Source of the DNA: JAEUMG01 sp046349315
Lineage (GTDB): Bacteria > Pseudomonadota > Alphaproteobacteria > Rhizobiales > Aestuariivirgaceae
Reading direction: 5' to 3'
DNA: 64,000 nucleotides
Assembly (NCBI GenBank): GCA_046349315.1
Contig: JAXMCQ010000026.1
Span: 1-64,000, forward strand
Of the stretch, positions 1 to 7,682 are shown one piece after another. A program made the translations under genes and the position numbers. The notes beneath the pieces were generated by a model. The model did not search any database. It had not been told where the DNA came from and saw nothing but the letters and a program-made list of their open reading frames with translations. Each line of letters opens with the position of its first letter. Position 1 is the stretch's first letter.

Positions 1-2
1 AA

Positions 3-731
3 CGCTATCGCGTGCCACTGCTCGGCCACGTCATGGAGATGTTCGCCGAGATCGGTCTCACCGAGGGTGGCACCGTCGGGCGCGTGCCCAGGTCTCTCTA
101 CCGCCTCATGCTTGGCAAACTGCGCAAGGCGGAATCAGCGGTGCGGCGACTCATCGTCGTTGCCGCCCGCAATATCGTGGTGGAGCCGCCGCCGCAGCGT
201 GCGGCGCGGGCGAAGCCGGAAAGCGCGGTCAAAGACAAAGCCGAGGCCGAAACCCCCGTTAAAATCAGGCGCAAGCGCCGCCCGTCATTCAACCTGTTCG
301 ATCCGCGCAAGGGTCTCGAAAAGGGCTATCGGCGGCCGGCCAAACGCCCGCAGGTCGAGCCCCGTGCCTATTTCCTCGATGTTCCGCCTGGCCCCAATCC
401 CATCTTCCTTCTGTTCCGCAAACCCGAGCCGCAAGCCCCGACACCCGTCGTTGCAGAAAAAGTCGAAGACGACACCGTCGATGCGAGACACCTGGTCCGC
501 CGCCTCCTCGCCGCCGCCTATGCGCTCCAGGACATCCCGCGCCAGGCGATGCGCCTCGCCCGCTGGGAGGCCCGTCCCAAGGAAGAGCGCCGGCCTGAGC
601 GCTGGAGCTCCTTGCGCTCCGGCCCGCCGCCCGGTTTCCGCCAGCGCAACATCCACGAACTCGACGACATCCTGAAAGAGTGCCACTGGCTCGCCCGCAG
701 CATATACCCGCCGCTCGACGACACGTCGTGA
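3..731 (+). CDS. conserved hypothetical protein, 5' end outside window or at GTG 12
   Basis: I do not recognise a functional domain. The frame stays open to the left window edge, so the protein may begin upstream; GTG at 12 is the first possible start inside the window. About 239 residues can be read. It is strongly basic and proline-rich, with an Arg/Lys/Ala-rich middle part (about residues 60-95) that looks disordered, and a more ordered C-terminal part (about 160-239) rich in Arg, Leu and Trp. No signal peptide or membrane segment is visible. It ends just before a repeat-filled spacer. Codon use matches its neighbours, with G/C at most third positions, which supports real coding. Function unknown. 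Confidence 0.55.
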   Translation, partial: RYRVPLLGHVMEMFAEIGLTEGGTVGRVPRSLYRLMLGKLRKAESAVRRLIVVAARNIVVEPPPQRAARAKPESAVKDKAEAETPVKIRRKRRPSFNLFDPRKGLEKGYRRPAKRPQVEPRAYFLDVPPGPNPIFLLFRKPEPQAPTPVVAEKVEDDTVDARHLVRRLLAAAYALQDIPRQAMRLARWEARPKEERRPERWSSLRSGPPPGFRQRNIHELDDILKECHWLARSIYPPLDDTS

Positions 732-1155
732 GCATCATCATCTGTACACAGACTTATCGTTACTAACCCCTCTCCCCCGTGGCAAAGGGCGACGAGCGCC
801 GTTTGGCTCGAGGCGGGTGAGGGGGCGCTGCCGCTCGTCAGGTGCCCGTCACGTTGCACCACCCCCTCATCCGGCCGCCGCTGCGCGGCGTCCGCCCTCT
901 CCCACGCGGGGAGATGGAGAGATGGAGGCGGCGCGCTCGACTGCGTGTTCATCCGTATGCCGATCGCCACCGCGGCGAATGCTGCGTGGCTCATATGATT
1001 ATGATCCGTATACAGATCATACGCCCGCCTCCCTGCGGGAGAGGACAAGCTGTTGGTCAAGGTGAGACAAATCGGGCTTCTAGCCATCTTGATGCATCCG
1101 CCTTGCAAGCCCGCGCGAGTCCGGATAGTGGGCGGCAGAGATCGCGGGAGTTTTC
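732..1155. repeat. 424 bp non-coding spacer with REP-like palindromic repeats and two dyads
   Basis: No convincing gene lies here. From about 764 to 827 a block opens with ACCCCTCTCCCC and closes with GGGTGAGGGG. From about 862 to 930 a related block lies in the opposite orientation (CCCCCTCAT ... CCTCTCCC). From about 1028 to 1062 there is a third fragment containing CTCCCTGCGGGAGAGG. These are the usual short interspersed palindromic repeats of rhizobial genomes, and a related piece is found at 62281-62367. Two GTAYAC-centred dyads flank the blocks (741-752 and 1001-1020) and are listed separately. Confidence 0.6.
1001..1020. promoter_or_regulatory. 20 bp near-perfect palindrome, operator candidate
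   Basis: The sequence ATGATCCGTATACAGATCAT is palindromic at 9 of 10 base pairs and centred on GTATAC. A related 12-mer, TCTGTACACAGA, sits at 741-752. Dyads with a TGTATACA-like core are typical binding sites of FCD-type GntR repressors (known of the family). It lies about 135 bp upstream of the short-chain dehydrogenase at 1156, and a GntR-FCD gene lies at 2703-3458, so autogenous local control is possible. That link is inference. Confidence 0.35.
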
Positions 1156-1914
1156 ATGGCTGATGGAAAATACGAACCGGTTGTCGTCGTCACCGGGGCA
1201 TCAAGGGGTATCGGTCGGGCTATTGCCCGCAAGCTACGGTCAGACGGCTCCCGCCTCGTGCTTGCGGTTCGCTCTGCTGCGTCGGCCGATGCACTCCGGA
1301 CAGAATTCGGCGTCTCGGCACTCGTGGTGCAAATTGACGTCGCCGCGCCGGACGCTGCCGAAACGGTAATCCAGGCTGGGTTCGACCATTGGGGCCGCTT
1401 GGATGCGCTGGTAAACAATGCCGGCGTCATTGATCCGATTGGGCCTTTGGCGCAAACGGATCCTCTCGCCTGGGAATCGTCGATCCAGACCAACCTTTTT
1501 GCGCCCTATCGCTTTATCCGCCGACTGCTCGCGCTCCCGCCCGCCGAAACGAGGCGGCGCATTGTGAACGTGTCGAGCGGGGCCGCGAGCCAGGCGCTGG
1601 AAGGATGGAGTGCCTATTGCGCCGGAAAATCGGCCCTTGCGATGCTGACTCGCTCGATCCACATCGAGCACGGAACGGAAGCACTGGCCTTCGGCTTCAC
1701 ACCCGGCCTTGTCGACACTGACATGCAGGCGACGATCCGCGATTCGGGTATCAATCGTGTGAGCCAGCTGCCGCGTTCGGTACTGCGACCTGTGGAGGAG
1801 CCGGCCGCCGGCATAGCCTATCTTCTGTCGGGTCAAGCCGATGATCTCGCCGGCAGTGATATCGACATCCGTAATCCGCAATTCCGTGAGCGTGCTGGCC
1901 TGCCGGCGCTCTAA
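1156..1914 (+). CDS. short-chain dehydrogenase/reductase (SDR)
   Basis: Classical SDR of 252 residues that should bind NAD(P)H in a Rossmann fold. The cofactor loop GASRGIGRA starts near residue 14, the NNAGV motif is near 90, and the active-site YxxxK (YCAGK) is near 155 with an upstream Ser in NVSSG. An Arg in AVRS after the second strand suggests NADP(H) preference. The C-terminal part resembles sepiapterin/benzil-reductase type SDRs. ATG 1156 follows a GGGAG ribosome-binding site. It converges with the acetoacetate-decarboxylase family gene and may belong to the same catabolic set. Substrate unknown. Confidence 0.85.
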   Translation: MADGKYEPVVVVTGASRGIGRAIARKLRSDGSRLVLAVRSAASADALRTEFGVSALVVQIDVAAPDAAETVIQAGFDHWGRLDALVNNAGVIDPIGPLAQTDPLAWESSIQTNLFAPYRFIRRLLALPPAETRRRIVNVSSGAASQALEGWSAYCAGKSALAMLTRSIHIEHGTEALAFGFTPGLVDTDMQATIRDSGINRVSQLPRSVLRPVEEPAAGIAYLLSGQADDLAGSDIDIRNPQFRERAGLPAL

Positions 1915-1915
1915 T

Positions 1916-2710
1916 CTACTTTGATGGCCGGCTGCCCAAATAGTCATGAAGGATATAGCCGGGCACCAGAGTGAAATCCGCACGCCACCAGAAGCCTTCA
2001 AGCATCTCGCGGACCGGCAGGCGGTAGACCGGCGCCTGCACGTTGGGCCGCAACTCGACTGTGCACGGACCCGACCAGCATTCGTGAACTTGGATCGAGC
2101 CGAGCCGCCGAGCGGTCAACTGACGGATCGCCGGCGTTCCATCGATATGATCGATCGCCTTCAAATTGATGTTGAGAGCGAAGTCGAAATACTTCGTCAA
2201 ACGGGCAATATCCGAGCGCTGCTGCTTATAGGCCATGGTGCCCGTCAGGACGTCAATGCCATTGCGCTCGATGGTTCCCACCCAGATGTCGCCACGCGCT
2301 TCGAGTTTCGGGCTTCCGAGCTTCTTTGGCTGTCCATGCACCTCGCGGCCATGGGCAACGCCACCGTCGGATGAAAGGAACAGATAAGGCGAATAACCGC
2401 CGCTGTCACCGCTCGCCGGATAGCGGCATCCGACCATGACATTGCTCTCGAAATAGGGACCGAGCCACTCTGTGTCGTTCATGCGGTAGATGTGGCTCAA
2501 CGCAATATCGGATACAGGCTCGAGCGGCGGCGGAAGTATCGCAGTGATGGCGTCGGGGTCTGTCCGCCACGCAACCGTCATCACTTCGGCATTGCGGAAA
2601 GTGAAGGGGAAGGGCGGGATCGTTGGCGCATCGAACGGTGTTGAAAAGCCACCGGAAAGGATGCGCTCAAGCGTCAGACGCTGCTTGGCCTGGCTATTCC
2701 AGTCACTCAT
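1916..2710 (-). CDS. acetoacetate decarboxylase (ADC) family protein
   Basis: Protein of 264 residues matching the ADC fold over its whole length. Key positions resemble those of the Clostridium enzyme: an Arg near residue 39 (FTFRN), a Glu near 88 (YFESN) and the Schiff-base lysine region GREVHGQPKKL (Lys 129/130). The family contains true acetoacetate decarboxylases and also aldolase-dehydratases that act on other keto acids, so the reaction cannot be fixed. Its start overlaps the end of the GntR gene by 8 bases, so the two are probably co-transcribed. With an enolase-superfamily dehydratase and an SDR in the same operon, a beta-keto or 2-keto sugar-acid intermediate is a plausible substrate (inference). 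Confidence 0.85.
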   Translation of the reverse strand: MSDWNSQAKQRLTLERILSGGFSTPFDAPTIPPFPFTFRNAEVMTVAWRTDPDAITAILPPPLEPVSDIALSHIYRMNDTEWLGPYFESNVMVGCRYPASGDSGGYSPYLFLSSDGGVAHGREVHGQPKKLGSPKLEARGDIWVGTIERNGIDVLTGTMAYKQQRSDIARLTKYFDFALNINLKAIDHIDGTPAIRQLTARRLGSIQVHECWSGPCTVELRPNVQAPVYRLPVREMLEGFWWRADFTLVPGYILHDYLGSRPSK

Positions 2711-3458
2711 TTCCCTTGAGCCTTTCCTCCATGGCTGCTTTCGTGGTCTCGTGCACGCTGATCATGTGACGCACCATGGCGTCCGTGATCTGGTCTGGAT
2801 CGCGTGTCTCCAGCGCCGCCACGATATTGCGATGATCCTCCACCGATCGCGTGAGCACCCCTGCCGTCTCCCATGCGATGCTGCGGTACTCGTTGCCGAG
2901 CAAATAGAGCGCCTCGGAAATTCGCTCGAGGAACGGATTGCGCAGGACGCCGCCGAGCGTTCGATGGAACTCCTTGTCCGAAACACGAAACGCGACGGGA
3001 TCATTCGTCAATCCCTGCTGTATCTCGACGATCTTTGCCAATCTCGCGATAGTTGGGACATCGATCCTGGCGGCGAGAAGCCGACCAACGGCACTTTCCA
3101 CCATCACCCGCGACTCGTGCAGCGCCTCGAAATTCTCGTCCGTCAGCGTGATCAGCATCTGCAGCGGCGAGAGTATCTCCGCTGCGGTCAGCGAGGTGAC
3201 GAACAGCCCCCCGCCCTGCCTGGTCTTGATAACGCCCAGAATTTGCAGGCCGCGCACAGCTTCACGCACCGAAGGCCTCGACACCTGCATCATGGTGGCG
3301 AGATCACGCTCGGTCGGCAATTGCTGGCCAGGCTTGATGCTGCCCGATCGAATGAGATCGAGCAGATTGTGAGCAACCTGTTCGGCCACGGAGACCCTCT
3401 CGATCGGCGCAATGCTGATCAGTTCTGCGCGAGATCGTTCCTGGTTGGTCGGGCCCAT
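2703..3458 (-). CDS. GntR-family transcriptional regulator, FadR/FCD subfamily
   Basis: Predicted repressor of 251 residues. The N-terminal winged helix (about residues 15-85) has the GntR pattern with PGQQLPTERDLA and SRPSVREAVRGL. The FCD effector domain (about 95-230) carries the spaced Asp/His residues that bind a metal and the ligand carboxylate (EFHRTLGG, VEDHRNI, MVRHMIS). I place the start at ATG 3458 (MGPTNQERS) because the upstream in-frame extension to 3551 is low in conserved sequence. FCD regulators usually respond to small organic acids or sugar acids, which fits the neighbouring dehydratase. Likely targets are its own operon, 5483 to 1916, and the divergent transporter. Confidence 0.87.
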   Translation of the reverse strand: MGPTNQERSRAELISIAPIERVSVAEQVAHNLLDLIRSGSIKPGQQLPTERDLATMMQVSRPSVREAVRGLQILGVIKTRQGGGLFVTSLTAAEILSPLQMLITLTDENFEALHESRVMVESAVGRLLAARIDVPTIARLAKIVEIQQGLTNDPVAFRVSDKEFHRTLGGVLRNPFLERISEALYLLGNEYRSIAWETAGVLTRSVEDHRNIVAALETRDPDQITDAMVRHMISVHETTKAAMEERLKGNE

Positions 3459-3563
3459 GCGGGAGCTCACGGATGTCCTAGTTGATCGTTGCAGCTTCTC
3501 TGCTTCCACGCCCGGGTACCATGCGGCTGTAGCAGAAGGCAAAGCTTTCACAGTATCTCATTG

Positions 3564-4340
3564 TCATGCACGCTTTGGCTGGGAGAAGGGCACGCCATAA
3601 TCGGCCTCGAAGCCGCCATCGACATGCAGCACGTGGCCAGTGATGTAAGAGGCGGCATCGCTACACAGAAACACGATGCTGCTCGCGATCTCGCTCGGGG
3701 TGGCAAGTCGGCCTGCAGGAATGCGGGCGACGATTGGATCGAGGCTGATGCGTCCGTCGGCGATCGCTGTCCTGACAAGGTCAGTCTCCGTATAGCCCGG
3801 AGCGACGGCATTGACGCGCACGCCACGCGCCGACCACTCCACCGCCGCGGTCTTTGTGAGCGAGACGATCGCCGCCTTTGATACTGCGTAAGGCGCCCTG
3901 CCCGGTGCACCCCTCGTTGCGGCAACGGACGCCAGATTGACAATGGCCCCGGATCCACGCGGCAGCATGATATTCGCCGCGGCCTGGAGGCAGTTGAAAG
4001 TGCCGTGAAGATTGACATTGAGCACGGCCAACCAGTCTTCCGCCGCCAGACTCTCGAGGGGCGCATGGCGCTGGATCCCGGCATTGTTGACGAGCGCGTC
4101 AAGCCTACTCCAGCGGTCGAGGACTTCAGCAAATCCCTTTTTCACGCCCGCCCGATCTGTGACGTCGAGAGTAAGGGGAAGGATTTGCTGCGGGTATTTC
4201 TCTGCCCGTAGCGCTGCTTCCCGGCCATCGATATCGCCGAGTGCGACTTTCCAGCCCGCCGCAACAAAAGCCTCGGCCGTTGCCCAACCAATGCCGCGGG
4301 CACCGCCAGTGACCAGGACAACCTTCGGCGAGTCGCTCAT
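3564..4340 (-). CDS. short-chain dehydrogenase/reductase (SDR)
   Basis: SDR of 258 residues. The cofactor loop TGGARGIGWA is at about residues 11-20, with Asp in GDID after the second strand, which suggests NAD+ use. NNAGI follows near 88, the catalytic Ser near 139, and YAVSK near 152. The C-terminal HVDGGF motif is typical of the 3-oxoacyl-ACP-reductase/sugar-alcohol dehydrogenase group. The start codon (4338-4340) abuts the stop codon of the upstream dehydratase gene (4341-4343), so translation is probably coupled. A role oxidising a hydroxyl of the dehydratase product or substrate is likely but not demonstrable from sequence. Confidence 0.88.
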   Translation of the reverse strand: MSDSPKVVLVTGGARGIGWATAEAFVAAGWKVALGDIDGREAALRAEKYPQQILPLTLDVTDRAGVKKGFAEVLDRWSRLDALVNNAGIQRHAPLESLAAEDWLAVLNVNLHGTFNCLQAAANIMLPRGSGAIVNLASVAATRGAPGRAPYAVSKAAIVSLTKTAAVEWSARGVRVNAVAPGYTETDLVRTAIADGRISLDPIVARIPAGRLATPSEIASSIVFLCSDAASYITGHVLHVDGGFEADYGVPFSQPKRA

Positions 4341-5483
4341 CTAACGTCTCGTCCGATTATTACTTCTCTCGGCGAAGCGCTTGACGCTGTCGAGGTCGAG
4401 ACGAAGGCCGATCCCCGGTGCCTCAGGGGGCGCCAAGCGCCCCTGGCGCACGTCGGCATAAGCGGCACGTTCCATGAGCATATGCGAGCAATCAAAGGGT
4501 CGGTCGGTCGGGAAAATCTCGATGTGGTCGGTTGCAACTCCCGCGAATACGCAATGCCGATGCACTTCGGGATTGACATGATGGGACACCCGCAATCCAC
4601 GCGAGACGGCCCGGGCAGCAATGTCGAGCGCGGCCGTAATGCCGCCGATCGTCGTCGCGTCGATGCGAACCACGTCGACCGCTTCGGTGTCCATCAGCGC
4701 CGCGAGGTCTTGCGGCCGTGTCACCTCGTCCCCGACGCCGATCGGTAATGGCGAATGCCGGCGCATGAAGGCAATCTCGGAGACCTTGGTGCGATACATC
4801 GGGTCTTCGATCCAAGCCACGCCGAGGTCACGCCACGCCTCGGCGGCGGCGATGCCGTCGCGCGCGGTCTTGCAGGACCAGGCAAGATCGCAGGTGAAGA
4901 GAAGATCGGTCTCCGCTTGGCTTCGGGCCTCGGTAAGGATGCGCGTGACGGCTTGCGGATCGCCGTAATGGGCCGCTTCCATCTTGAGAAAGCCGAAGCC
5001 CTCACCAGCCCGCCCGGCAAGCCGCGCAGCGATATCGCTCTCGGTCTCGCCGGCGATCTCATAGCCCTCGACAAGACCGACAGGCACGCTTCGGGGCGAT
5101 CCCCCGAGCAGCTTCCAGAGCGGTACGCCCAAGGCCTGTGTCTTCAAATCCCAGAGGCAGATGTCGACCATGGAGCGCGCGCGGCCGAGCATTCCGTCAT
5201 CCTCCATGGCGATAGTGATGCGGGCGAGGTCGGCCAGGCGTTCGCCGTGATCGAGCGCATCCTTGCCAAGCAGAGCACCGGCAAAAAGGTCGGCGATGGC
5301 CACGTCGACGGGCGAGCCTCGCGTATGGCCCACGCAGTCGGCAATGAGGCCGCCCCTCGTCACTATCCGTAGAACGGCATAGCGCCTTTGGCTGATCGTG
5401 AAGGCACCGAAAGAGAGCGCCGCAGGGAGCGGGATGGTACAGGCCCAGGTCTCAATCCTGTCGATTACCGTGTCAGCCGACAT
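4341..5483 (-). CDS. enolase superfamily enzyme (mandelate racemase/muconate lactonizing type), probable acid-sugar dehydratase
   Basis: Protein of 380 residues with the MR_MLE N-terminal capping domain and a C-terminal barrel. Barrel residues visible: a Lys in FLKMEAA on strand 2, metal ligands Asp (TCDLAW), Glu (WIEDPM) and Glu/Asp (GVGDEVT), an Asp in VRIDATTIGG and a His in SHHVNPEVH. The Asp and His could form the His-Asp dyad of the mandelate racemase/acid-sugar dehydratase subgroups. The second Lys of the usual KxK is replaced by Glu, so stereochemistry and substrate differ from mandelate racemase itself. First gene of the minus-strand operon and divergent from the transporter genes. 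Abstracts the proton alpha to a carboxylate; exact substrate unknown. Confidence 0.85.
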   Translation of the reverse strand: MSADTVIDRIETWACTIPLPAALSFGAFTISQRRYAVLRIVTRGGLIADCVGHTRGSPVDVAIADLFAGALLGKDALDHGERLADLARITIAMEDDGMLGRARSMVDICLWDLKTQALGVPLWKLLGGSPRSVPVGLVEGYEIAGETESDIAARLAGRAGEGFGFLKMEAAHYGDPQAVTRILTEARSQAETDLLFTCDLAWSCKTARDGIAAAEAWRDLGVAWIEDPMYRTKVSEIAFMRRHSPLPIGVGDEVTRPQDLAALMDTEAVDVVRIDATTIGGITAALDIAARAVSRGLRVSHHVNPEVHRHCVFAGVATDHIEIFPTDRPFDCSHMLMERAAYADVRQGRLAPPEAPGIGLRLDLDSVKRFAERSNNRTRR

Positions 5484-5565
5484 GCGGTGGGGCGCTCCGC
5501 TCGAACATCTCTGGGCTCTGCCTACAAACTAACAAATTTCTTGCGATTGCGCCGATAACCTGCTG

Positions 5566-5582
5566 AATTGGTCAGGCCATTG
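5566..5582. promoter_or_regulatory. candidate PdhR/FadR-type operator half-site
   Basis: AATTGGTCAGGCCATTG lies in the 173 bp divergent spacer between the dehydratase operon and the binding-protein gene. Its left half equals the AATTGGT half-site known for FadR/PdhR-type GntR regulators; the right half matches only in part. A GntR-FCD gene lies in the adjacent operon, so this is the best local operator candidate. Weak by itself. Confidence 0.3.
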
Positions 5583-5656
5583 TAACGTAGCCGCTCTGCA
5601 CACCTGCTTCAAGCGACAACTGCGGTGGCGAACATTATTAAAGGTAGGGAAACGTC

Positions 5657-6517
5657 ATGCGACTAACGCTCGGAGTCGTTGCGGTGCTGTTTGGCCTGGG
5701 AATGGGCACGGCATACGCTCAGGAATTCAAAAACGAGGCCTCGCCGCTTTTCGATAATTGCGGTGATCCCTCTTACGAAAAGGCGAAAACCGAAGGCATC
5801 ACGGTTGGCATCTCGCCATCGCCGCCTTTCACCTCACTCAATCCCGACACCCAGAAGGCGGAAGGGCTTGAAGTGGAGATCGACGAAGCCGCGCTCAAAT
5901 GGGCGGGCATCACCAACATCAAATACGAGGTCATGCCCTTTGGACAATTGATCCCGGCGCTCCTCGCCAACCGGATCGACCTCATCACGGCGATCCACGT
6001 GACACCCGATCGCAAGAAGGTCATTTCCTTCTCTGGGCCGGCCTATTGGTATGGCCCGGGCATCATGGTGAAGACCGGCAATCCCGACGGCATCAAGTCC
6101 TATGACGACCTCAAGGGCAAGCAGGTCGGCGCCATCGCCGGTTCGGCTGCGGACGAATATCTGCGCAAGATCGGCGCTGAAATCGTACCCTTCCAGACCG
6201 ATGCCGAGCAGTTCAGCGCCGTAGCGACAGGCCGCGTCAGCGCTATTGTCGATGACGACACCAAGATCAACCTCTTCCTCGCCGCCAACAAGGATTCGCC
6301 ACTCGAACTCCTCAAGGGCGTGCAGGTGCCGGACGAGCTCATCTTCGAATATGGCTACGGCTATGTTCGCCCTGGTCTGCGGCAGGCTGACTGCTCGCTT
6401 CGCTCAGCCGTCACGCAAGGTCTGGCGGAAGTACGCGGCAATGGCAATGTCTCGGCAATCCTCGCGAAATACGGATTTTCGGACGCCAACCTCTTCTTCT
6501 TCCCGATCAAAGACTAA
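5657..6517 (+). CDS. ABC transporter periplasmic substrate-binding protein, family 3 (polar amino acid type)
   Basis: Secreted receptor of 286 residues. A Sec signal peptide spans about residues 1-21 (hydrophobic VVAVLFGLGMG, cleavage after AYA). The mature part has the type-2 two-lobe fold with the start motif GITVGISPSPPF and hinge sequence typical of SBP_bac_3. It presents a solute such as an amino acid or a related carboxylate to the membrane permease encoded next. ATG 5657 follows GGTAGGGA. It is separated from the permease by 122 bp containing two hairpins, one a strong terminator, so this gene may be made in excess over the permease. Ligand unknown; shared control with the divergent catabolic operon is inferred. 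Confidence 0.88.
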   Translation: MRLTLGVVAVLFGLGMGTAYAQEFKNEASPLFDNCGDPSYEKAKTEGITVGISPSPPFTSLNPDTQKAEGLEVEIDEAALKWAGITNIKYEVMPFGQLIPALLANRIDLITAIHVTPDRKKVISFSGPAYWYGPGIMVKTGNPDGIKSYDDLKGKQVGAIAGSAADEYLRKIGAEIVPFQTDAEQFSAVATGRVSAIVDDDTKINLFLAANKDSPLELLKGVQVPDELIFEYGYGYVRPGLRQADCSLRSAVTQGLAEVRGNGNVSAILAKYGFSDANLFFFPIKD

Positions 6518-6530
6518 TGCTGGATGGGTT

Positions 6531-6545
6531 GCGGGCGAAGCCCGC
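6531..6545 (+). terminator. 6 bp GC hairpin after the binding-protein gene
   Basis: GCGGGC-GAA-GCCCGC lies 14 bp after the stop codon with no U-run following. It is probably a 3' end stabiliser rather than a terminator; the terminator proper follows at 6591. Confidence 0.45.
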
Positions 6546-6590
6546 GGCGATTGACCCAATCCACCGTGTCTGAAAAATTTCGGACATCTG

Positions 6591-6620
6591 TCGGGCTGCT
6601 TCGGCAGCCCGATTTCTTTT
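6591..6620 (+). terminator. Rho-independent terminator/attenuator between binding protein and permease
   Basis: A perfect 9 bp stem (TCGGGCTGC / GCAGCCCGA) encloses a TTCG tetraloop and is followed directly by TTTCTTTT. It lies 74 bp after the binding-protein stop and 19 bp before the permease start. Partial read-through would give the usual excess of binding protein over permease. Confidence 0.8.
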
Positions 6621-6639
6621 GTGCCGACGGGGATAAATC

Positions 6640-7344
6640 ATGGATCTTCTCAATCTCGAAGTCGTTACCGATTACTGGCAGGTTTTCCTGCGCGGACTGG
6701 GCATTACGGTCTTGTTGACCGTATCGACGATGGTTCTGGCAACGCTATTGGCTATCCCCGTGGCGCTGGCGCGAATGTCTGAGTATCGGGCGATCCGTTG
6801 GCCGGCCAATGTCTTCGTCGAGTTTATGCGTGCGACGCCGCTCATCTTGCAGCTGATCTACATCTACTACGTGCTGCCAACCGCAGGCATCAAACTCGAT
6901 CCCATTACGGCGGCGATAACCGGCCTTACTTTGCATTATAGCGCTTATCTCAGCGAAGTATTCCGCGGTGGAATTCAATCCATACCGAAGGGCCAGACCG
7001 AAGCCGCTCTCGCGCTCGGGCTTTCCTACTGGTTGGCGTTCCGCAAAGTCGTCCTTCCGCAGGCATTACGCGCTGTCCTCCCCACACTGGGGAATTATCT
7101 CATCTCGCTCTTCAAGGACACGTCTCTTGCCTCCGTCGTGACTGTCCAGGAACTGATGTTCAGTGGGCAGATCATTGCCGCACGCAACTTCCAGTACTTC
7201 ACCGTCTATACGATCACGGCGATATTATATTTTTCGGTCTGCTACCCCTCCGGCCAGGTCGTGCGCGTACTCGAAGAGCGGATGCGTGGAGGATGGAAGA
7301 CCGTCAAGGACGTCGATGCCGGCGCGGAAAAGGCCAAAGCATAA
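6640..7344 (+). CDS. amino-acid ABC transporter permease (HisM/GlnP family)
   Basis: Inner-membrane permease of 234 residues with about five hydrophobic segments. The EAA loop that docks the ATPase is visible as EAALALGLSYWLAFRKVVLP near residue 120. Length and motif fit the His/Glu/Gln/Arg/opine permease family, which works with a family 3 binding protein such as the one just upstream. No ATP-binding subunit gene follows; the next features are a terminator and a convergent tRNA gene. It may form a homodimer and borrow an ATPase encoded elsewhere. GGGGAT-type ribosome-binding sequence precedes ATG 6640. Confidence 0.87.
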   Translation: MDLLNLEVVTDYWQVFLRGLGITVLLTVSTMVLATLLAIPVALARMSEYRAIRWPANVFVEFMRATPLILQLIYIYYVLPTAGIKLDPITAAITGLTLHYSAYLSEVFRGGIQSIPKGQTEAALALGLSYWLAFRKVVLPQALRAVLPTLGNYLISLFKDTSLASVVTVQELMFSGQIIAARNFQYFTVYTITAILYFSVCYPSGQVVRVLEERMRGGWKTVKDVDAGAEKAKA

Positions 7345-7459
7345 ACCTTGCCTAGAGGGGCCATGTCTTCAGGTGGACGGCAGCCGTTCATTGAGCGCCC
7401 GGCCGGTAAGGTTTTGGCACGAGGCCGCCTTCTCGAGCGTTCGGGAAACGGGATTATTT

Positions 7460-7492
7460 TCGGCTCTACCGGCCGAACTGTTCTTTTTTATT
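7460..7492. terminator. candidate bidirectional terminator between permease and tRNA-Gly
   Basis: TTCGGC-TCTACCG-GCCGAA is a 6 bp stem. On the plus strand it is followed, after a short gap, by TTCTTTTTTATT and could end the permease transcript. On the minus strand it lies about 22 nt past the tRNA 3' end but has only AAUAAU after it. Modest support. Confidence 0.45.
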
Positions 7493-7500
7493 GAGTAATT

Positions 7501-7575
7501 TGGAGCGGGCGAAGGGATTCGAACCCTCGACCCCAACCTTGGCAAGGTTGTGCTCTACCCCTGAGCTACGCCCGC
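7501..7575 (-). tRNA. tRNA-Gly (GCC)
   Basis: Read on the minus strand this folds as a 75 nt cloverleaf with encoded CCA. The acceptor stem GCGGGCG pairs with CGCCCGC, the D-arm carries GCTC...GAGC, the anticodon loop TTGCCAA lies between CAACC and GGTTG, and the T-arm has GGTTCGAATCC. The anticodon is GCC, which reads GGC and GGT glycine codons; GGC is the abundant glycine codon in this GC-rich genome. It stands alone, convergent with the permease gene and divergent from the editing-domain gene. Confidence 0.97.
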
Positions 7576-7682
7576 GTCCTGGAAGCCGGCTCAAGCCGGC
7601 GAGGTGGCGCGTCTTATTGCGCAACCATTGGTCAAATGCAATAGGAACCTCCGTTTCCACCTCCGCAGAACGAGAAAGCCTG

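Noticed and set aside
764..1062. Short protein-coding genes in the repeat-filled spacer
   Set aside because: Reading frames coincide with palindromic repeats and have Arg/Pro/Gly-rich translations, as is usual for repeat shadows.
2490..3485. 331-codon plus-strand frame over the ADC and GntR genes
   Set aside because: Antisense of two recognisable proteins; the translation shows no domain.
7491..7682. N-terminal extension of the prolyl-tRNA editing protein
   Set aside because: It would be translated through the antisense of tRNA-Gly; family length fits ATG 7683.
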